Positions 32,148 through 40,376 of a stretch of 64,000 nt of DNA are shown piece after piece; positions within the stretch are counted from its first letter, which is position 1; the number at the start of each line of letters is the position of its first letter. The notes beneath the pieces were generated by a model that was not told the DNA's origin, made no database searches, and saw only the letters and a program-made list of their open reading frames with translations. The DNA lies in NCBI GenBank assembly GCA_963769605.1, contig CAVYML010000003.1, positions 682,001 through 746,000 of the forward strand, read 5' to 3'. This DNA comes from Fen-1254 sp963769605. GTDB lineage: Bacteria > Bacteroidota > Ignavibacteria > UBA10030. A program made the translations under genes and the position numbers.

Positions 32148-33599
32148 ATGAATACGAATATTCGCGTACGTTTTGCCCCGAGTCCGACCGGCTATCTGCA
32201 TGTCGGCGGGCTGCGAACGGCGCTCTATAATTATCTCTTTGCAAAGCATAACGGCGGGAAATTCATTCTGCGGATTGAAGATACGGATCAGTCCCGTATG
32301 GTCGAAGGGGCTCTTGAGAATTTATTACGAACACTGAAATGGGCCGGTCTCGATTACGATGAAGGTCCCGACAAGGAAGGAAACTGCGGCCCTTATATTC
32401 AATCGCAGCGGCTGCCGATCTACCGCGAACATGCGCTGGATCTGATTAAAAACGGAAATGCTTATTATTGTTTTTGCACGCCGGAACGGCTTGACGAAGT
32501 CCGGAAAAAACAAACGGAACTGAAGCGGTCGTTCTCCTACGACCGGCATTGCCGTGAAATTCCTCTCGAAGAGGCGGAACGGCGTATTGCTGCCGGGGAA
32601 AAATATGTCGTACGTATGAAGGTGCCTCTAACAGGTGAAATGACATTTGAAGATGCGATCCGCGGAAAAGTGACGATTGCGTACAAAGTCTTAGACGATC
32701 AGGTAATTCTTAAATCGGACGGATTCCCGACTTATCACCTTGCCGTGGTTGTGGACGATCACTTGATGGGTATCACGCATGTAATCCGGGGAGAGGAATG
32801 GCTGCCGAGCGCGCCGAAACATCTGCTGCTGTACCGTTTCTTCGGCTGGAAAGCGCCGGTGTTTGCCCATTTACCGCTGCTTTTAAATCCCGATAAATCG
32901 AAACTCAGCAAACGCCAGGGGGATGTAGCGGTCGAAGATTACCGCAGCAAAGGATATTTAAAAGAAGCCATCGTCAATTTTGTAGCATTCCTCGGATGGA
33001 ATCCCGGGGACGAGCGCGAAGTTTTTACTCTTGATCAATTGATTCATGATTTTTCACTTGAGCGCGTAGGAAAAGCCGGCGCCGTGTTCAATGTGGAAAA
33101 ACTGAACTGGCTGAACCAGCAGCATATCCGATTGCTCACTGATGAAACCCTGGCAGAGATGTTCAGGCCAATGTTGGAAGCCAAAGGAATTCGAATTTCC
33201 GACGAAGCATATTTTCTGCGCGTCATTGGATTGCTGAAAGAAAAGCTGACTTTCCCGCATGACTTCCGCGAGTACAGCACATATTTTTTTGAAGAACCGA
33301 AAACGTATGAAGAAGAGGGAATTCGGAAATATTGGGAGCCGGAAACTCCGGAGCGATTGGTGCGGTTGTCGGAAATCTTTACTGATGCGGAAGATTTTTC
33401 TCATACGACCATTGAAACAGCCATGAAGCGGCTTGCCGATGAATTGCAAATAAAAACCAGCAAGCTCATTCATCCGGCGCGGCTGGCCGTGTCCGGCAAG
33501 CAGGTCGGACCGGGCCTGTATGAATTGATGTCCGTGCTCGGCAAAGGAACAGTCGTGCGCCGGCTGCAAGCCGCATCGAAAGCGATTAAAATTTCATAG
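32148..33599 (+). CDS. gltX: glutamyl-tRNA synthetase
   Basis: This 483-residue class I synthetase begins RVRFAPSPTGYLHVGG (HIGH-type motif) and carries KLSKRQGD, the KMSKS equivalent, near residue 258. The C-terminal helical anticodon-binding domain is complete and ends LGKGTVVRRLQAASKAI. I use the ATG at 32148; a GTG two codons earlier is possible. The gene begins only 118 bases after the transposon's target duplication, so the insertion lies in its upstream region without breaking it. Confidence 0.96.
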   Translation: MNTNIRVRFAPSPTGYLHVGGLRTALYNYLFAKHNGGKFILRIEDTDQSRMVEGALENLLRTLKWAGLDYDEGPDKEGNCGPYIQSQRLPIYREHALDLIKNGNAYYCFCTPERLDEVRKKQTELKRSFSYDRHCREIPLEEAERRIAAGEKYVVRMKVPLTGEMTFEDAIRGKVTIAYKVLDDQVILKSDGFPTYHLAVVVDDHLMGITHVIRGEEWLPSAPKHLLLYRFFGWKAPVFAHLPLLLNPDKSKLSKRQGDVAVEDYRSKGYLKEAIVNFVAFLGWNPGDEREVFTLDQLIHDFSLERVGKAGAVFNVEKLNWLNQQHIRLLTDETLAEMFRPMLEAKGIRISDEAYFLRVIGLLKEKLTFPHDFREYSTYFFEEPKTYEEEGIRKYWEPETPERLVRLSEIFTDAEDFSHTTIETAMKRLADELQIKTSKLIHPARLAVSGKQVGPGLYELMSVLGKGTVVRRLQAASKAIKIS

Positions 33600-33635
33600 G
33601 ATTGCCTTTCGGGACTTCCTTCCCTATATTCTCAA

Positions 33636-34028
33636 ATGCAAAAAGTCATGGCAAAAAAGAAAAATCTCGGCATCATTCGTCTGCATAATGCAATTTTTTA
33701 TGCATACCATGGCGTCCTATCGGACGAACAATCGCGCGGCGGAAAATTTGAAGTAGACGTGGAACTGCACTGCGATTTGTCCAAAGGAGCCAAAAGCGAT
33801 CAATTGCACGACACGATTGATTATGAACAGGTGTACGAGTATATCCGTTCGTCAGTCGTCGAAAAAAAACATTTTCTCATCGAATCGGTTGCCGGAACAA
33901 TTGCGCGCGGACTTTTGAAAAAATTTCCTCAAGTCCAGATTGTTACGGTGCGGGTGCGCAAACCGAGCGCGCCGATTCGAGGCGTCGTCGATTCCGTGGA
34001 AGTGGAATTGACGGAAACCCGGAAATGA
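33636..34028 (+). CDS. folB: dihydroneopterin aldolase
   Basis: The 130-residue protein is a small FolB: IIRLHNAIFYAYHGVLSDEQSRGGKFEVDVEL at the N-terminus, YEQVYEYI, the conserved HFLIESVA and the terminal VRVRKPSAPIRGVVDSVEVEL. It converts dihydroneopterin to 6-hydroxymethyl-dihydropterin in folate synthesis. A promoter TTGCCT-17-TATATT (33602-33630) ends six bases before ATG 33636; the mRNA could be leaderless, or the ATG at 33648 could be the true start. folK follows three bases after the stop. Confidence 0.92.
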   Translation: MQKVMAKKKNLGIIRLHNAIFYAYHGVLSDEQSRGGKFEVDVELHCDLSKGAKSDQLHDTIDYEQVYEYIRSSVVEKKHFLIESVAGTIARGLLKKFPQVQIVTVRVRKPSAPIRGVVDSVEVELTETRK

Positions 34029-34031
34029 CAG

Positions 34032-34520
34032 ATGCCCTGCGTCTTTCTTGGATTGGGTTCCAACAAAGGCAGGCGCGAAAGGTATCTTCTTCGCGCGCTT
34101 GCGGAGCTTGATCGAATTTCCGGAAGTTTTTTTATGGTGCAATCGTCCATCTATGAAACGGAACCGGTCGGCATAAAAGAACAACCGCCGTTTCTTAATA
34201 TGGCGGTCGAACTTGAAACGGACATCGATGTGCAGACTTTATTCGGGTTGCTGCAAGAGATAGAACAAAAACTTGGAAGGACAAAATCCGTGCGGTGGGG
34301 TCCAAGGGAAATAGATATCGATATTTTATATTACGGCGATACAATAATGGAAACTGAACAACTGACTCTTCCGCATCCCGGGATTCCGGTTCGCCGCTTC
34401 GTCCTGCAGCCATTGTCCGAAATTGCACCGGACTTTATAGATCCGCGGGAGCACCGGACTATTGCAGCTTTGCTCAAGAACTGTCCGGATACATCGGCGG
34501 TGCGCCGAAAAGAGCGATAG
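34032..34520 (+). CDS. folK: 2-amino-4-hydroxy-6-hydroxymethyldihydropteridine pyrophosphokinase
   Basis: The 162-residue protein has the HPPK signature GLGSNKGRRERYLLRAL at the start, then SSIYETEPVG, FLNMAVELET, and the active-site block RWGPREIDIDILYYGD followed by LPHPGIPVRRFVLQPL. It pyrophosphorylates the product of FolB, the next step of folate synthesis. The gene lies three bases after folB and seven before the nucleoside kinase. Confidence 0.95.
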   Translation: MPCVFLGLGSNKGRRERYLLRALAELDRISGSFFMVQSSIYETEPVGIKEQPPFLNMAVELETDIDVQTLFGLLQEIEQKLGRTKSVRWGPREIDIDILYYGDTIMETEQLTLPHPGIPVRRFVLQPLSEIAPDFIDPREHRTIAALLKNCPDTSAVRRKER

Positions 34521-34526
34521 AATTCT

Positions 34527-35204
34527 ATGCGGCAAAAAGAAAACGATTTACAAATTCCTTCGGATATCCGGTATATCGCCATCGAAGGCGTCATCGGAGT
34601 TGGAAAGACATCGCTGGCGAACATGGTAGCGGAGAGGCTTGGTGCGCGCCTTGTGCTTGAAAAATTCGACGAGAACCCGTTCCTTGCAAAGTTTTATGAA
34701 GATCCGGAGCACTATGCATTCCAGACGCAGATTTTTTTTCTTCTGAGCAGGTACAAACAGCAGCAGGAACTTTTTCAGGCCGATCTTTTCCATTCCCATG
34801 TTATTTCCGATTATATTTTTGAAAAGGACAAAATTTTTGCCTATCTCACGATGCGCGACGATGAGCTGAAGCTGTATGAAAATCTGCTATCGACAATCGA
34901 GCATAATGTTCCGCAGCCCGACCTTGTCATTTACCTGCAAGCGAGTGTCGACCGTTTGATGGAAAACATAGAAAAGCGCGACCGGCCGATCGAGCGGAAT
35001 ATGTCGGAAGAATATATTCGTGAGCTTAACGAAGCATATAATTATTTCTTTTTTCGATATAAATCGGCGCCGCTGTTGATTGTCAAAGCGACCGATATCG
35101 ACTTTGTAAACAATCCGGATCATTTCGAGGACTTATTGCAGCAAATTCTCCGTCCCAACAAAGCGCCGATTGAATATTATAATCCTTTTGTGAGGCGGGC
35201 GTGA
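34527..35204 (+). CDS. deoxynucleoside kinase (dGK/dCK family)
   Basis: The 225-residue protein has P-loop GVIGVGKTSL (residues 25-34), the ERS-equivalent region with KFDENPFL, the substrate-binding QTQIFFLLSRYKQQQ, and the LID segment ekRDRPIERNMSEEYI. It phosphorylates deoxyribonucleosides for dNTP salvage. The exact substrate (dG, dA or dC) cannot be told from sequence. A folB-folK-dNK order with short gaps suggests one operon. Confidence 0.92.
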   Translation: MRQKENDLQIPSDIRYIAIEGVIGVGKTSLANMVAERLGARLVLEKFDENPFLAKFYEDPEHYAFQTQIFFLLSRYKQQQELFQADLFHSHVISDYIFEKDKIFAYLTMRDDELKLYENLLSTIEHNVPQPDLVIYLQASVDRLMENIEKRDRPIERNMSEEYIRELNEAYNYFFFRYKSAPLLIVKATDIDFVNNPDHFEDLLQQILRPNKAPIEYYNPFVRRA

Positions 35205-35428
35205 TTTTCGGTTTTCTAAGATTACTGTTTACGTTTCTGGTCGTGTATTTTGTTCTTTCAATCGTGAGGGGACTTCTCATCGGATTAGGATTGATCCGGC
35301 GGCCCCAGTCTGCAGACGGCAAAAATCCTCCAAAATGGCAAGAAACAGAAACGAAGCTGAAAGAGGATTATAAAGACGTGCAAGAGGCAAAATTCAAGGA
35401 TATATCAAAGGGAGATGGGCAGGCGTAA
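35201..35428 (+). CDS. small membrane protein, unknown function
   Basis: A GTG at 35201 overlaps the kinase stop by four bases. The 75-residue product has one N-terminal transmembrane helix (LRLLFTFLVVYFVLSIVRGLLIGLGL) and a charged, lysine-rich tail (ETKLKEDYKDVQEAKFKDI). It resembles the DUF4834-type small membrane proteins of Bacteroidota in layout only. The overlap supports translation. Confidence 0.6.
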   Translation: MIFGFLRLLFTFLVVYFVLSIVRGLLIGLGLIRRPQSADGKNPPKWQETETKLKEDYKDVQEAKFKDISKGDGQA

Positions 35429-35450
35429 TCAGAAAGGCATGGTTTTTTCT

Positions 35451-35531
35451 GTAGTCCCGAAAATATCGAAGATATTTTCGGGATGGTCGCGGAAGTTTCG
35501 AAGATATTTTCGGGATGACCGCGGAAGTTTC
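35451..35531. repeat. dispersed hairpin repeat with tandem 32-bp units
   Basis: TCCCGAAAATATC (35455-35467) and GATATTTTCGGGA (35471-35483) form a 13-bp stem. The 32-base unit beginning GAAGATATTTTCGGGATG and ending CGCGGAAGTTTC is repeated directly at 35468-35499 and 35500-35531 with two differences. Related sequence occurs at 3773-3824. Downstream, 35636-35695 is rich in runs of C and G (CCCCCTTTTAAACAAAAGGGGG hairpin, with arms CCCCCTTTT and AAAAGGGGG). No gene is seen in 35429-35826. Confidence 0.75.
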
Positions 35532-35784
35532 CCGACCTCACTGTTGTCAGTTGCAGAAAGATACGAGGAATGTATCCGGCATTTTTTTTGTAACTGATCA
35601 GCGTATTTTAAAACAGTTGTTTTTTCAATTATCAATCCCCCTTTATCCCCCTTTTAAACAAAAGGGGGATCCTCTGCGAGAGAGGGGATTTTTGAATCTT
35701 TGAATACCGCGCTGTGTAATTACGTTTTTTTCTAATAAGTTTTTATTGCGTTTTAGAGCAAATTTCTTTATTATAATATGTCTG

Positions 35785-35808
35785 CCCCACTTGTGTGGGG
35801 ATTTTTTT
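35785..35808 (+). terminator. intrinsic terminator ahead of secG
   Basis: CCCCAC-TTGT-GTGGGG followed by ATTTTTTT is a compact intrinsic terminator on the plus strand. It lies only 19 bases before the secG start, so it either ends upstream transcription or attenuates secG. Confidence 0.75.
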
Positions 35809-35826
35809 CGTGAAGAAGGATAAACT

Positions 35827-36159
35827 ATGTACGCCTTAGCAATGTTGATAGAATTAATCGTTTCCATTCTGCTTATGATTGTCATTTTGATGCAATCGAG
35901 CAAAGGAAACGGATTAGCCGGAAGTTTCGGCGGATCGAACATCGGAGCTGTTTTTGGAGTTCGCCGTACATCTGATTTTTTGACGAAAGCGACGCAATGG
36001 CTTGCAGGAACTTTTTTGGTGCTGGCTTTGCTGATTAATCTCTGGCTTCTTCCGCGAGGCGAGAAGCAGCGTGAGAGCATTATTCAGTCTGCACCGCCGG
36101 CAGCGTCACTGCCGCCTGCACAGCAGGCTCCGCCGATGCCTGTTCCGACCGGCAAGTAA
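35827..36159 (+). CDS. secG: preprotein translocase subunit SecG
   Basis: The 110-residue protein has the two-helix SecG layout: ALAMLIELIVSILLMIVILMQSSKGNGLAGSFGGSNI, with the conserved L-x-Q-x-x-KG-x-GL loop, then FLTKATQWLAGTFLVLALLINLWL. The Pro/Ala-rich tail is variable. SecG is part of the SecYEG channel in the inner membrane. A purine-rich GAAGAAGGA precedes the ATG at 35827. Confidence 0.93.
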   Translation: MYALAMLIELIVSILLMIVILMQSSKGNGLAGSFGGSNIGAVFGVRRTSDFLTKATQWLAGTFLVLALLINLWLLPRGEKQRESIIQSAPPAASLPPAQQAPPMPVPTGK

Positions 36160-36170
36160 GTGTCAGTTAT

Positions 36171-36243
36171 GCACCCATGGCTCAATTGGTAGAGCAACTG
36201 ACTCTTAATCAGTGGGTTCCAGGTTCGAGTCCTGGTGGGTGCA
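36171..36243 (+). tRNA. tRNA-Lys (anticodon CUU)
   Basis: Acceptor strands GCACCCA and TGGGTGC pair perfectly, discriminator A at 36243. The anticodon stem ACTGA/TCAGT closes loop CTCTTAA with anticodon CTT. The T arm is GGTTCGAGTCC type. CCA is not encoded. It lies 12 bases after secG. Confidence 0.96.
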
Positions 36244-36339
36244 CAACAGTAAGACCTGCAGATTCGAGAGCGATGATGAACGCAGTTGCAAAAAAAGAAA
36301 ATGAAAGTTTTGAAATAACGAGATTGAGGAGAAAAGAAA

Positions 36340-36780
36340 GTGGAAACAGCGCCGAGAACACGGTTCTTTAAAACGTCGGATGCCCAACAGAAATGGTATG
36401 TGGTCGATGCCTCCGGTCAAACATTGGGCCGCATCGCTTCGCATGTCGCGCATATTTTGCGCGGCAAACACAAGCCGATTTTTACGACCAATGCCGACGT
36501 CGGCGATTTTGTTGTCGTGATTAATGCGGAAAAAGTCGAACTTACAGGCAAGCGCGTAGAGAAAAAAGAATTGTATCACAATACCGGCTATCCGGGCGGT
36601 GCGCGCTTCGAGTCGTTTAAAGATTTGATGAAGACGAGGCCTGAATTTGTTGTTGAACATGCCGTCAAAGGCATGCTTCCGCATAACCGGCTTGGACGCA
36701 GAATCGGTATGAAATTAAAAGTATACCGCGGCGCATCGCATCCGCATGCGGCGCAGCACCCTGAAACCATGTCCTTCTGA
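36340..36780 (+). CDS. rplM: 50S ribosomal protein L13
   Basis: The 146-residue protein matches L13: WYVVDASGQTLGRIASHVAHILRGKHKP near the N-terminus, then NAEKVELTGKRVEKKELYHNTGYPGG and MLPHNRLGRRIGMKLKVY. GTG at 36340 is used as the start, preceded by GAGGAG. It is followed 19 bases later by rpsI, the usual L13-S9 operon. Confidence 0.97.
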   Translation: METAPRTRFFKTSDAQQKWYVVDASGQTLGRIASHVAHILRGKHKPIFTTNADVGDFVVVINAEKVELTGKRVEKKELYHNTGYPGGARFESFKDLMKTRPEFVVEHAVKGMLPHNRLGRRIGMKLKVYRGASHPHAAQHPETMSF

Positions 36781-36799
36781 ATAAAGGTAAAGTAAGTCT

Positions 36800-37186
36800 A
36801 TGCAGATACCCATAACCGTTGGCCGCCGCAAGAATGCCGTTGCCCGTGTAAAACTTTCGGATGGTTCCGGCAAAGTGACGATCAACAATAGAGAATTGGA
36901 ACATTATTTTCCACTGGCGATCCTGCGCAGCGAGGTTTTAAAACCGTTTGAAGTGACGGAAACACTCGGCCGCTATGATGCAACTATCCGCGTTCTCGGC
37001 GGAGGTACGACGGGTCAAGCCGGCGCCGTAAGTCTTGGTATTGCCCGCTCTCTTGTCGCGCTGGATGAAGATCTGCGCACAGTGCTGCGCAATGCCGGCC
37101 TGTTGACGCGCGATCCGCGCATGGTGGAACGAAAAAAATACGGACAGAAAAAAGCCCGTAAGCGGTTCCAGTTCTCCAAACGTTAA
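36800..37186 (+). CDS. rpsI: 30S ribosomal protein S9
   Basis: The 128-residue protein has the S9 motifs TVGRRKNAVARVKL, the GGG-x-x-GQAGA block (VLGGGTTGQAGAVSLGIARSL) and the basic tail ERKKYGQKKARKRFQFSKR that reaches the P site. Length and operon position after rplM are standard. Confidence 0.97.
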   Translation: MQIPITVGRRKNAVARVKLSDGSGKVTINNRELEHYFPLAILRSEVLKPFEVTETLGRYDATIRVLGGGTTGQAGAVSLGIARSLVALDEDLRTVLRNAGLLTRDPRMVERKKYGQKKARKRFQFSKR

Positions 37187-37342
37187 TTTTTTATCACATC
37201 CCGTTCCGTTTTCGCGGAACGGTGATATTTTATAAAACATATTCTCCGATCCAACCGGCAGTGTCGCGCGAGCGCTTCAAGCGACCGCGTGATTCCGGAA
37301 GGAGATGACGGGAATAGAAGAATAACTGAAAGGAATCATTCA

Positions 37343-38125
37343 ATGCCTCAAGTAGAAATTAATGCACTTCTCGAAGCAGGAGCGCATTTCGGTCACCTGA
37401 CCCGCCGATGGAATCCCAAAATGAAGCCCTATATTTTTATGGAGCGCAACGGGATTCATATCCTCGATTTAAAGAAAACACAGGAATCGATCGACTCAGC
37501 GTACAATGCAGTTTCAAATATTGTTGCAGATGGGAAAAGGCCTTTGTTTGTCGGCACTAAAACGCAGGCGCGCGACGTCGTAAAAGAAGCGGCTCTCCGC
37601 TGCAATGCTTTTTATGTTACCGAAAGGTGGCTGGGCGGCATGCTGACCAACTTTGCTACGATCCGAAAGAGCGTCAAGCATTTGACGAATATTGAAAAAA
37701 TGGAAACCGACGGCACGTTCGAAAGTATTACGAAGAAAGAGCGCCTGTTCCTGAGCCGCGAACGCGACAAACTTCAAGAAGTACTCTCCGGCGTCGTGGA
37801 TATGTCCCGCATGCCCGGTGTAGTCTTTGTCGTCGATATTAAAAAAGAAGCGATAGCCGTTAAAGAAGCGAAACGCCTCGGTATTCCGGTCGTAGCCATT
37901 GTCGATACGAATACGGATCCCGATCCGATAGATCATCCGATTCCTGCCAACGACGACGCGTTGAAATCAATTCAGTTAATTGCCAACGCAATGTGCAATG
38001 CGGTCCTCAACGGCAACGAACGCGCTTCGGCAAAGAAAGCCGCAGAAGCTGAAGAGAAGGCTGCTCAGGCCTCTGTTGCTGCGGAAAAATCAGGAGCAGT
38101 CGAACAAAGGAAGGTTAGAGAGTAA
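37343..38125 (+). CDS. rpsB: 30S ribosomal protein S2
   Basis: Starting at ATG 37343, just before PQVEINALLEAGAHFGHLTRRWNPKMKPYIF, the protein has 260 residues. Further S2 landmarks are RWLGGMLTNFATI, PGVVFVVDIKKEAIAVKEA and IPVVAIVDTNTDP. The C-terminal 25 residues are an Ala/Glu-rich extension. An upstream in-frame start would add 18 unrelated residues and is not used. tsf begins one base after the stop. Confidence 0.96.
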   Translation: MPQVEINALLEAGAHFGHLTRRWNPKMKPYIFMERNGIHILDLKKTQESIDSAYNAVSNIVADGKRPLFVGTKTQARDVVKEAALRCNAFYVTERWLGGMLTNFATIRKSVKHLTNIEKMETDGTFESITKKERLFLSRERDKLQEVLSGVVDMSRMPGVVFVVDIKKEAIAVKEAKRLGIPVVAIVDTNTDPDPIDHPIPANDDALKSIQLIANAMCNAVLNGNERASAKKAAEAEEKAAQASVAAEKSGAVEQRKVRE

Positions 38126-38126
38126 C

Positions 38127-38723
38127 ATGGCTGAGATTACAAGCGATGTAGTAAAAAAATTACGCGATAAGACCGGCGCCGGCATGATGGACTGCAAGCG
38201 CGCGCTGGAAGCGGCAAACGGCGACATGGAAGCCGCCATAGATCACCTTCGCAAAAAAGGTGCGGCAACCGCTGCAAAACGCGCCGATAGAGAAGCGAAC
38301 CAGGGTGTCGTCGAGGCATATATACATGCAGGCGGACGCATCGGCGTCATGGTGGAATTGAACTGCGAAACGGATTTTGTTGCAAAGACGCCGGGCTTCA
38401 AGCAGCTGGCTCACGATATTGCCATGCAGGCGGCGGCGATGAATCCGCAGTACATTCTGCGGGAAAACATTACGCAAGCGACAATCGATAAAGAACTTGA
38501 AATTTACCGCGAACAGGCGAAGAATGAAGGCAAGCCGGCTCAGATTGCCGATAAAATCGCCCAAGGACGCCTCGATAAATTCTATCAGGAATTTGTTTTG
38601 ATGGAACAGAGTTTTATAAAGGATTCCGGCAAGACGATCAAGGATATTATCGACGAAGAAATCGGACGCGTCGGTGAAAAAATCACCATCAAGCGTTTTG
38701 TCCGGTACCAGCTTGGTGAATAA
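38127..38723 (+). CDS. tsf: elongation factor Ts
   Basis: With ATG at 38127 the protein is 198 residues, the short EF-Ts type seen in several phyla. KLRDKTGAGMMDCKRALEAANGDMEAAIDHLRKKG is the UBA-like start, NCETDFVAKTPGF the central core, and the second subdomain ends KITIKRFVRYQLGE. EF-Ts recharges EF-Tu with GTP. The rpsB-tsf-pyrH-frr order is classic. Confidence 0.96.
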   Translation: MAEITSDVVKKLRDKTGAGMMDCKRALEAANGDMEAAIDHLRKKGAATAAKRADREANQGVVEAYIHAGGRIGVMVELNCETDFVAKTPGFKQLAHDIAMQAAAMNPQYILRENITQATIDKELEIYREQAKNEGKPAQIADKIAQGRLDKFYQEFVLMEQSFIKDSGKTIKDIIDEEIGRVGEKITIKRFVRYQLGE

Positions 38724-38738
38724 CATTTTCCGAAGAAC

Positions 38739-38768
38739 AAAATCCCGAAACGATTCGGGATTTTTTAT
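38739..38768 (+). terminator. intrinsic terminator between tsf and pyrH
   Basis: AAAATCCCGAA-ACGA-TTCGGGATTTT followed by TT forms an 11-bp stem with a T-run, 16 bases after tsf and 13 before pyrH. It should separate the ribosomal-protein unit from pyrH-frr or allow partial read-through. Confidence 0.8.
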
Positions 38769-38780
38769 GAGGGAGGGAAT

Positions 38781-39509
38781 ATGAGCGAACTCAAATACAA
38801 ACGTGTTCTTCTGAAGTTAAGCGGTGAAGCTTTGATGGGCGGCCTTGAATACGGCATCGATCCGAAAGTGCTGAAAAAATACGCCAGGGAAATCGGAAGC
38901 GCACAGAGGCTCGGGGCAGAAATCGGCATTGTGATCGGAGGCGGAAACATTTACCGCGGCATCGAAAATTCAAGCGATGGCATAGATAAGGTGACCGGCG
39001 ACCACATGGGCATGCTCGCGACAGTGATCAACGCGCTTGCACTCCAGAATGCACTGGAACATGAGGACTTAAAAACGCGCTGCCTGACGGCTATCAATAT
39101 GGAACGGATTGCAGAGCCGTTTATTCGCCGACGGGCAGTAAGGCATCTGGAGAAAGGGCGTGTTGTTATCTTTGCAGCCGGGACGGGTAATCCATATTTT
39201 ACCACCGATACAGCGGCAGTGCTCCGTGCCATTGAAATCGGGGCGGCGGTCATTCTTAAGGGAACGCGTGTGGACGGCATTTACGATTCCGATCCCGAAA
39301 AAAACGTGAAGGCGCTTCGGTTTGAAAAAATTTCATACAGTGATGTTCTGTCAAAAAATCTTCGTATTATGGACATGACGGCTATTGCACTTTCGAAAGA
39401 AAACAATTTGCCATTGATCGTATTCGATATGAATGTACCCGGGAACTTTAAACGCGTGCTCTGCGGAGAACCTGTCGGATCGCTTGTAAGCGATTTTCTT
39501 GAAAAATAA
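38781..39509 (+). CDS. pyrH: UMP kinase
   Basis: The 242-residue protein is a bacterial UMP kinase of the amino-acid-kinase fold: KRVLLKLSGEALMGG at the start, VIGGGNIYRG, DHMGMLATVINALAL, AGTGNPYFTTDTAA and VDGIYDSDPEKN. It makes UDP from UMP and so takes UMP supplied by Upp. GAGGGAGGG precedes the ATG. Confidence 0.97.
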   Translation: MSELKYKRVLLKLSGEALMGGLEYGIDPKVLKKYAREIGSAQRLGAEIGIVIGGGNIYRGIENSSDGIDKVTGDHMGMLATVINALALQNALEHEDLKTRCLTAINMERIAEPFIRRRAVRHLEKGRVVIFAAGTGNPYFTTDTAAVLRAIEIGAAVILKGTRVDGIYDSDPEKNVKALRFEKISYSDVLSKNLRIMDMTAIALSKENNLPLIVFDMNVPGNFKRVLCGEPVGSLVSDFLEK

Positions 39510-39539
39510 TTTACCCATCAACTTATTAATGGTGCGCCT

Positions 39540-40103
39540 ATGACAAACTCAAAAGATATTCTTAAGCAAGCAGAAGAGAGAATGAAAAAAGCCGTCGAAG
39601 TCGTTCGGGATGAATTAGTGAAAGTCCGTACAGGCAAAGCGACAACGGTGCTTTTAGACAGTGTCAAAGTCGATTATTATGGAACGCCCACGGCGCTCCA
39701 TCAGGTTGCGAATGTCAGTACGCCGGATATACATACGATTACCGTCCAGCCGTGGGAAAAGAACATGATTCCCCATATCGAGAAAGCAATTTTGCAGGCG
39801 AATCTTGGGTTAAATCCCATAAGCGACGGCACGCTGGTGCGTGTTCCGATTCCGCCGCTGAATGAAGAACGGCGGAGAGAGCTTGTGAAGCTCATCAAAA
39901 AATTCAGCGAAGATGGCAAGCTTGCCGTGCGCAATGTCCGGCGCGATGCAATCGAGCATTTGAAGAAGGCGGAAAAAGCCGATCACATGCCGGAGGATGA
40001 AAGAAAACGCGGCGAACAGGATTCGCAAAAACTGACGGATAAATATGTCAAAGATATCGATGGAGTTTTAGCCATGAAAGAAAAAGAGATTATGGAAGTA
40101 TGA
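39540..40103 (+). CDS. frr: ribosome recycling factor
   Basis: The 187-residue protein has the RRF pattern: EERMKKAVEVVRDELVKVRTGKATTVLLDSVKVDYYGTPT, then PPLNEERRRELVKLIKKFSEDGKLAVRNVRRDA and the terminal KDIDGVLAMKEKEIMEV. It splits post-termination ribosomes with EF-G. It lies 30 bases after pyrH and ends before an intrinsic terminator. Confidence 0.97.
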   Translation: MTNSKDILKQAEERMKKAVEVVRDELVKVRTGKATTVLLDSVKVDYYGTPTALHQVANVSTPDIHTITVQPWEKNMIPHIEKAILQANLGLNPISDGTLVRVPIPPLNEERRRELVKLIKKFSEDGKLAVRNVRRDAIEHLKKAEKADHMPEDERKRGEQDSQKLTDKYVKDIDGVLAMKEKEIMEV

Positions 40104-40127
40104 TGTTACGTATGTGAGCGTATGTGG

Positions 40128-40151
40128 AAAACCCGGCCCCGGCCGGGTTTT
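40128..40151 (+). terminator. intrinsic terminator after frr
   Basis: AAAACCCGGCC-CC-GGCCGGGTTTT is a perfect 11-bp stem ending in a short T-run, 24 bases after the frr stop. The gap 40152-40376 to the PspC gene holds no further gene that I can support. Confidence 0.85.
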
Positions 40152-40376
40152 CTATTATAATTCCTCAGCATATTTTTTGATATGCGAAATTCTCTCTCTT
40201 GCCGCAGTCATTGATCGGGGAAATATCCTAATTAAATCCATAAGCGGTTATTTTATGTCAAGTTTTCTCTTGATTGCTTTTTTATATATCTTAAATAGTG
40301 CGTTTGCGCTGTCGAGCGAGTGAAACTTTTTCACTTTCTCTCTCGTAAGAAAGGAAAAAGAGAACCGGAGGGTACT

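Noticed and set aside
40114..40323. 69-codon ORF after frr
   Set aside because: Its start lies in the frr terminator and the product has no family features beyond hydrophobic stretches.
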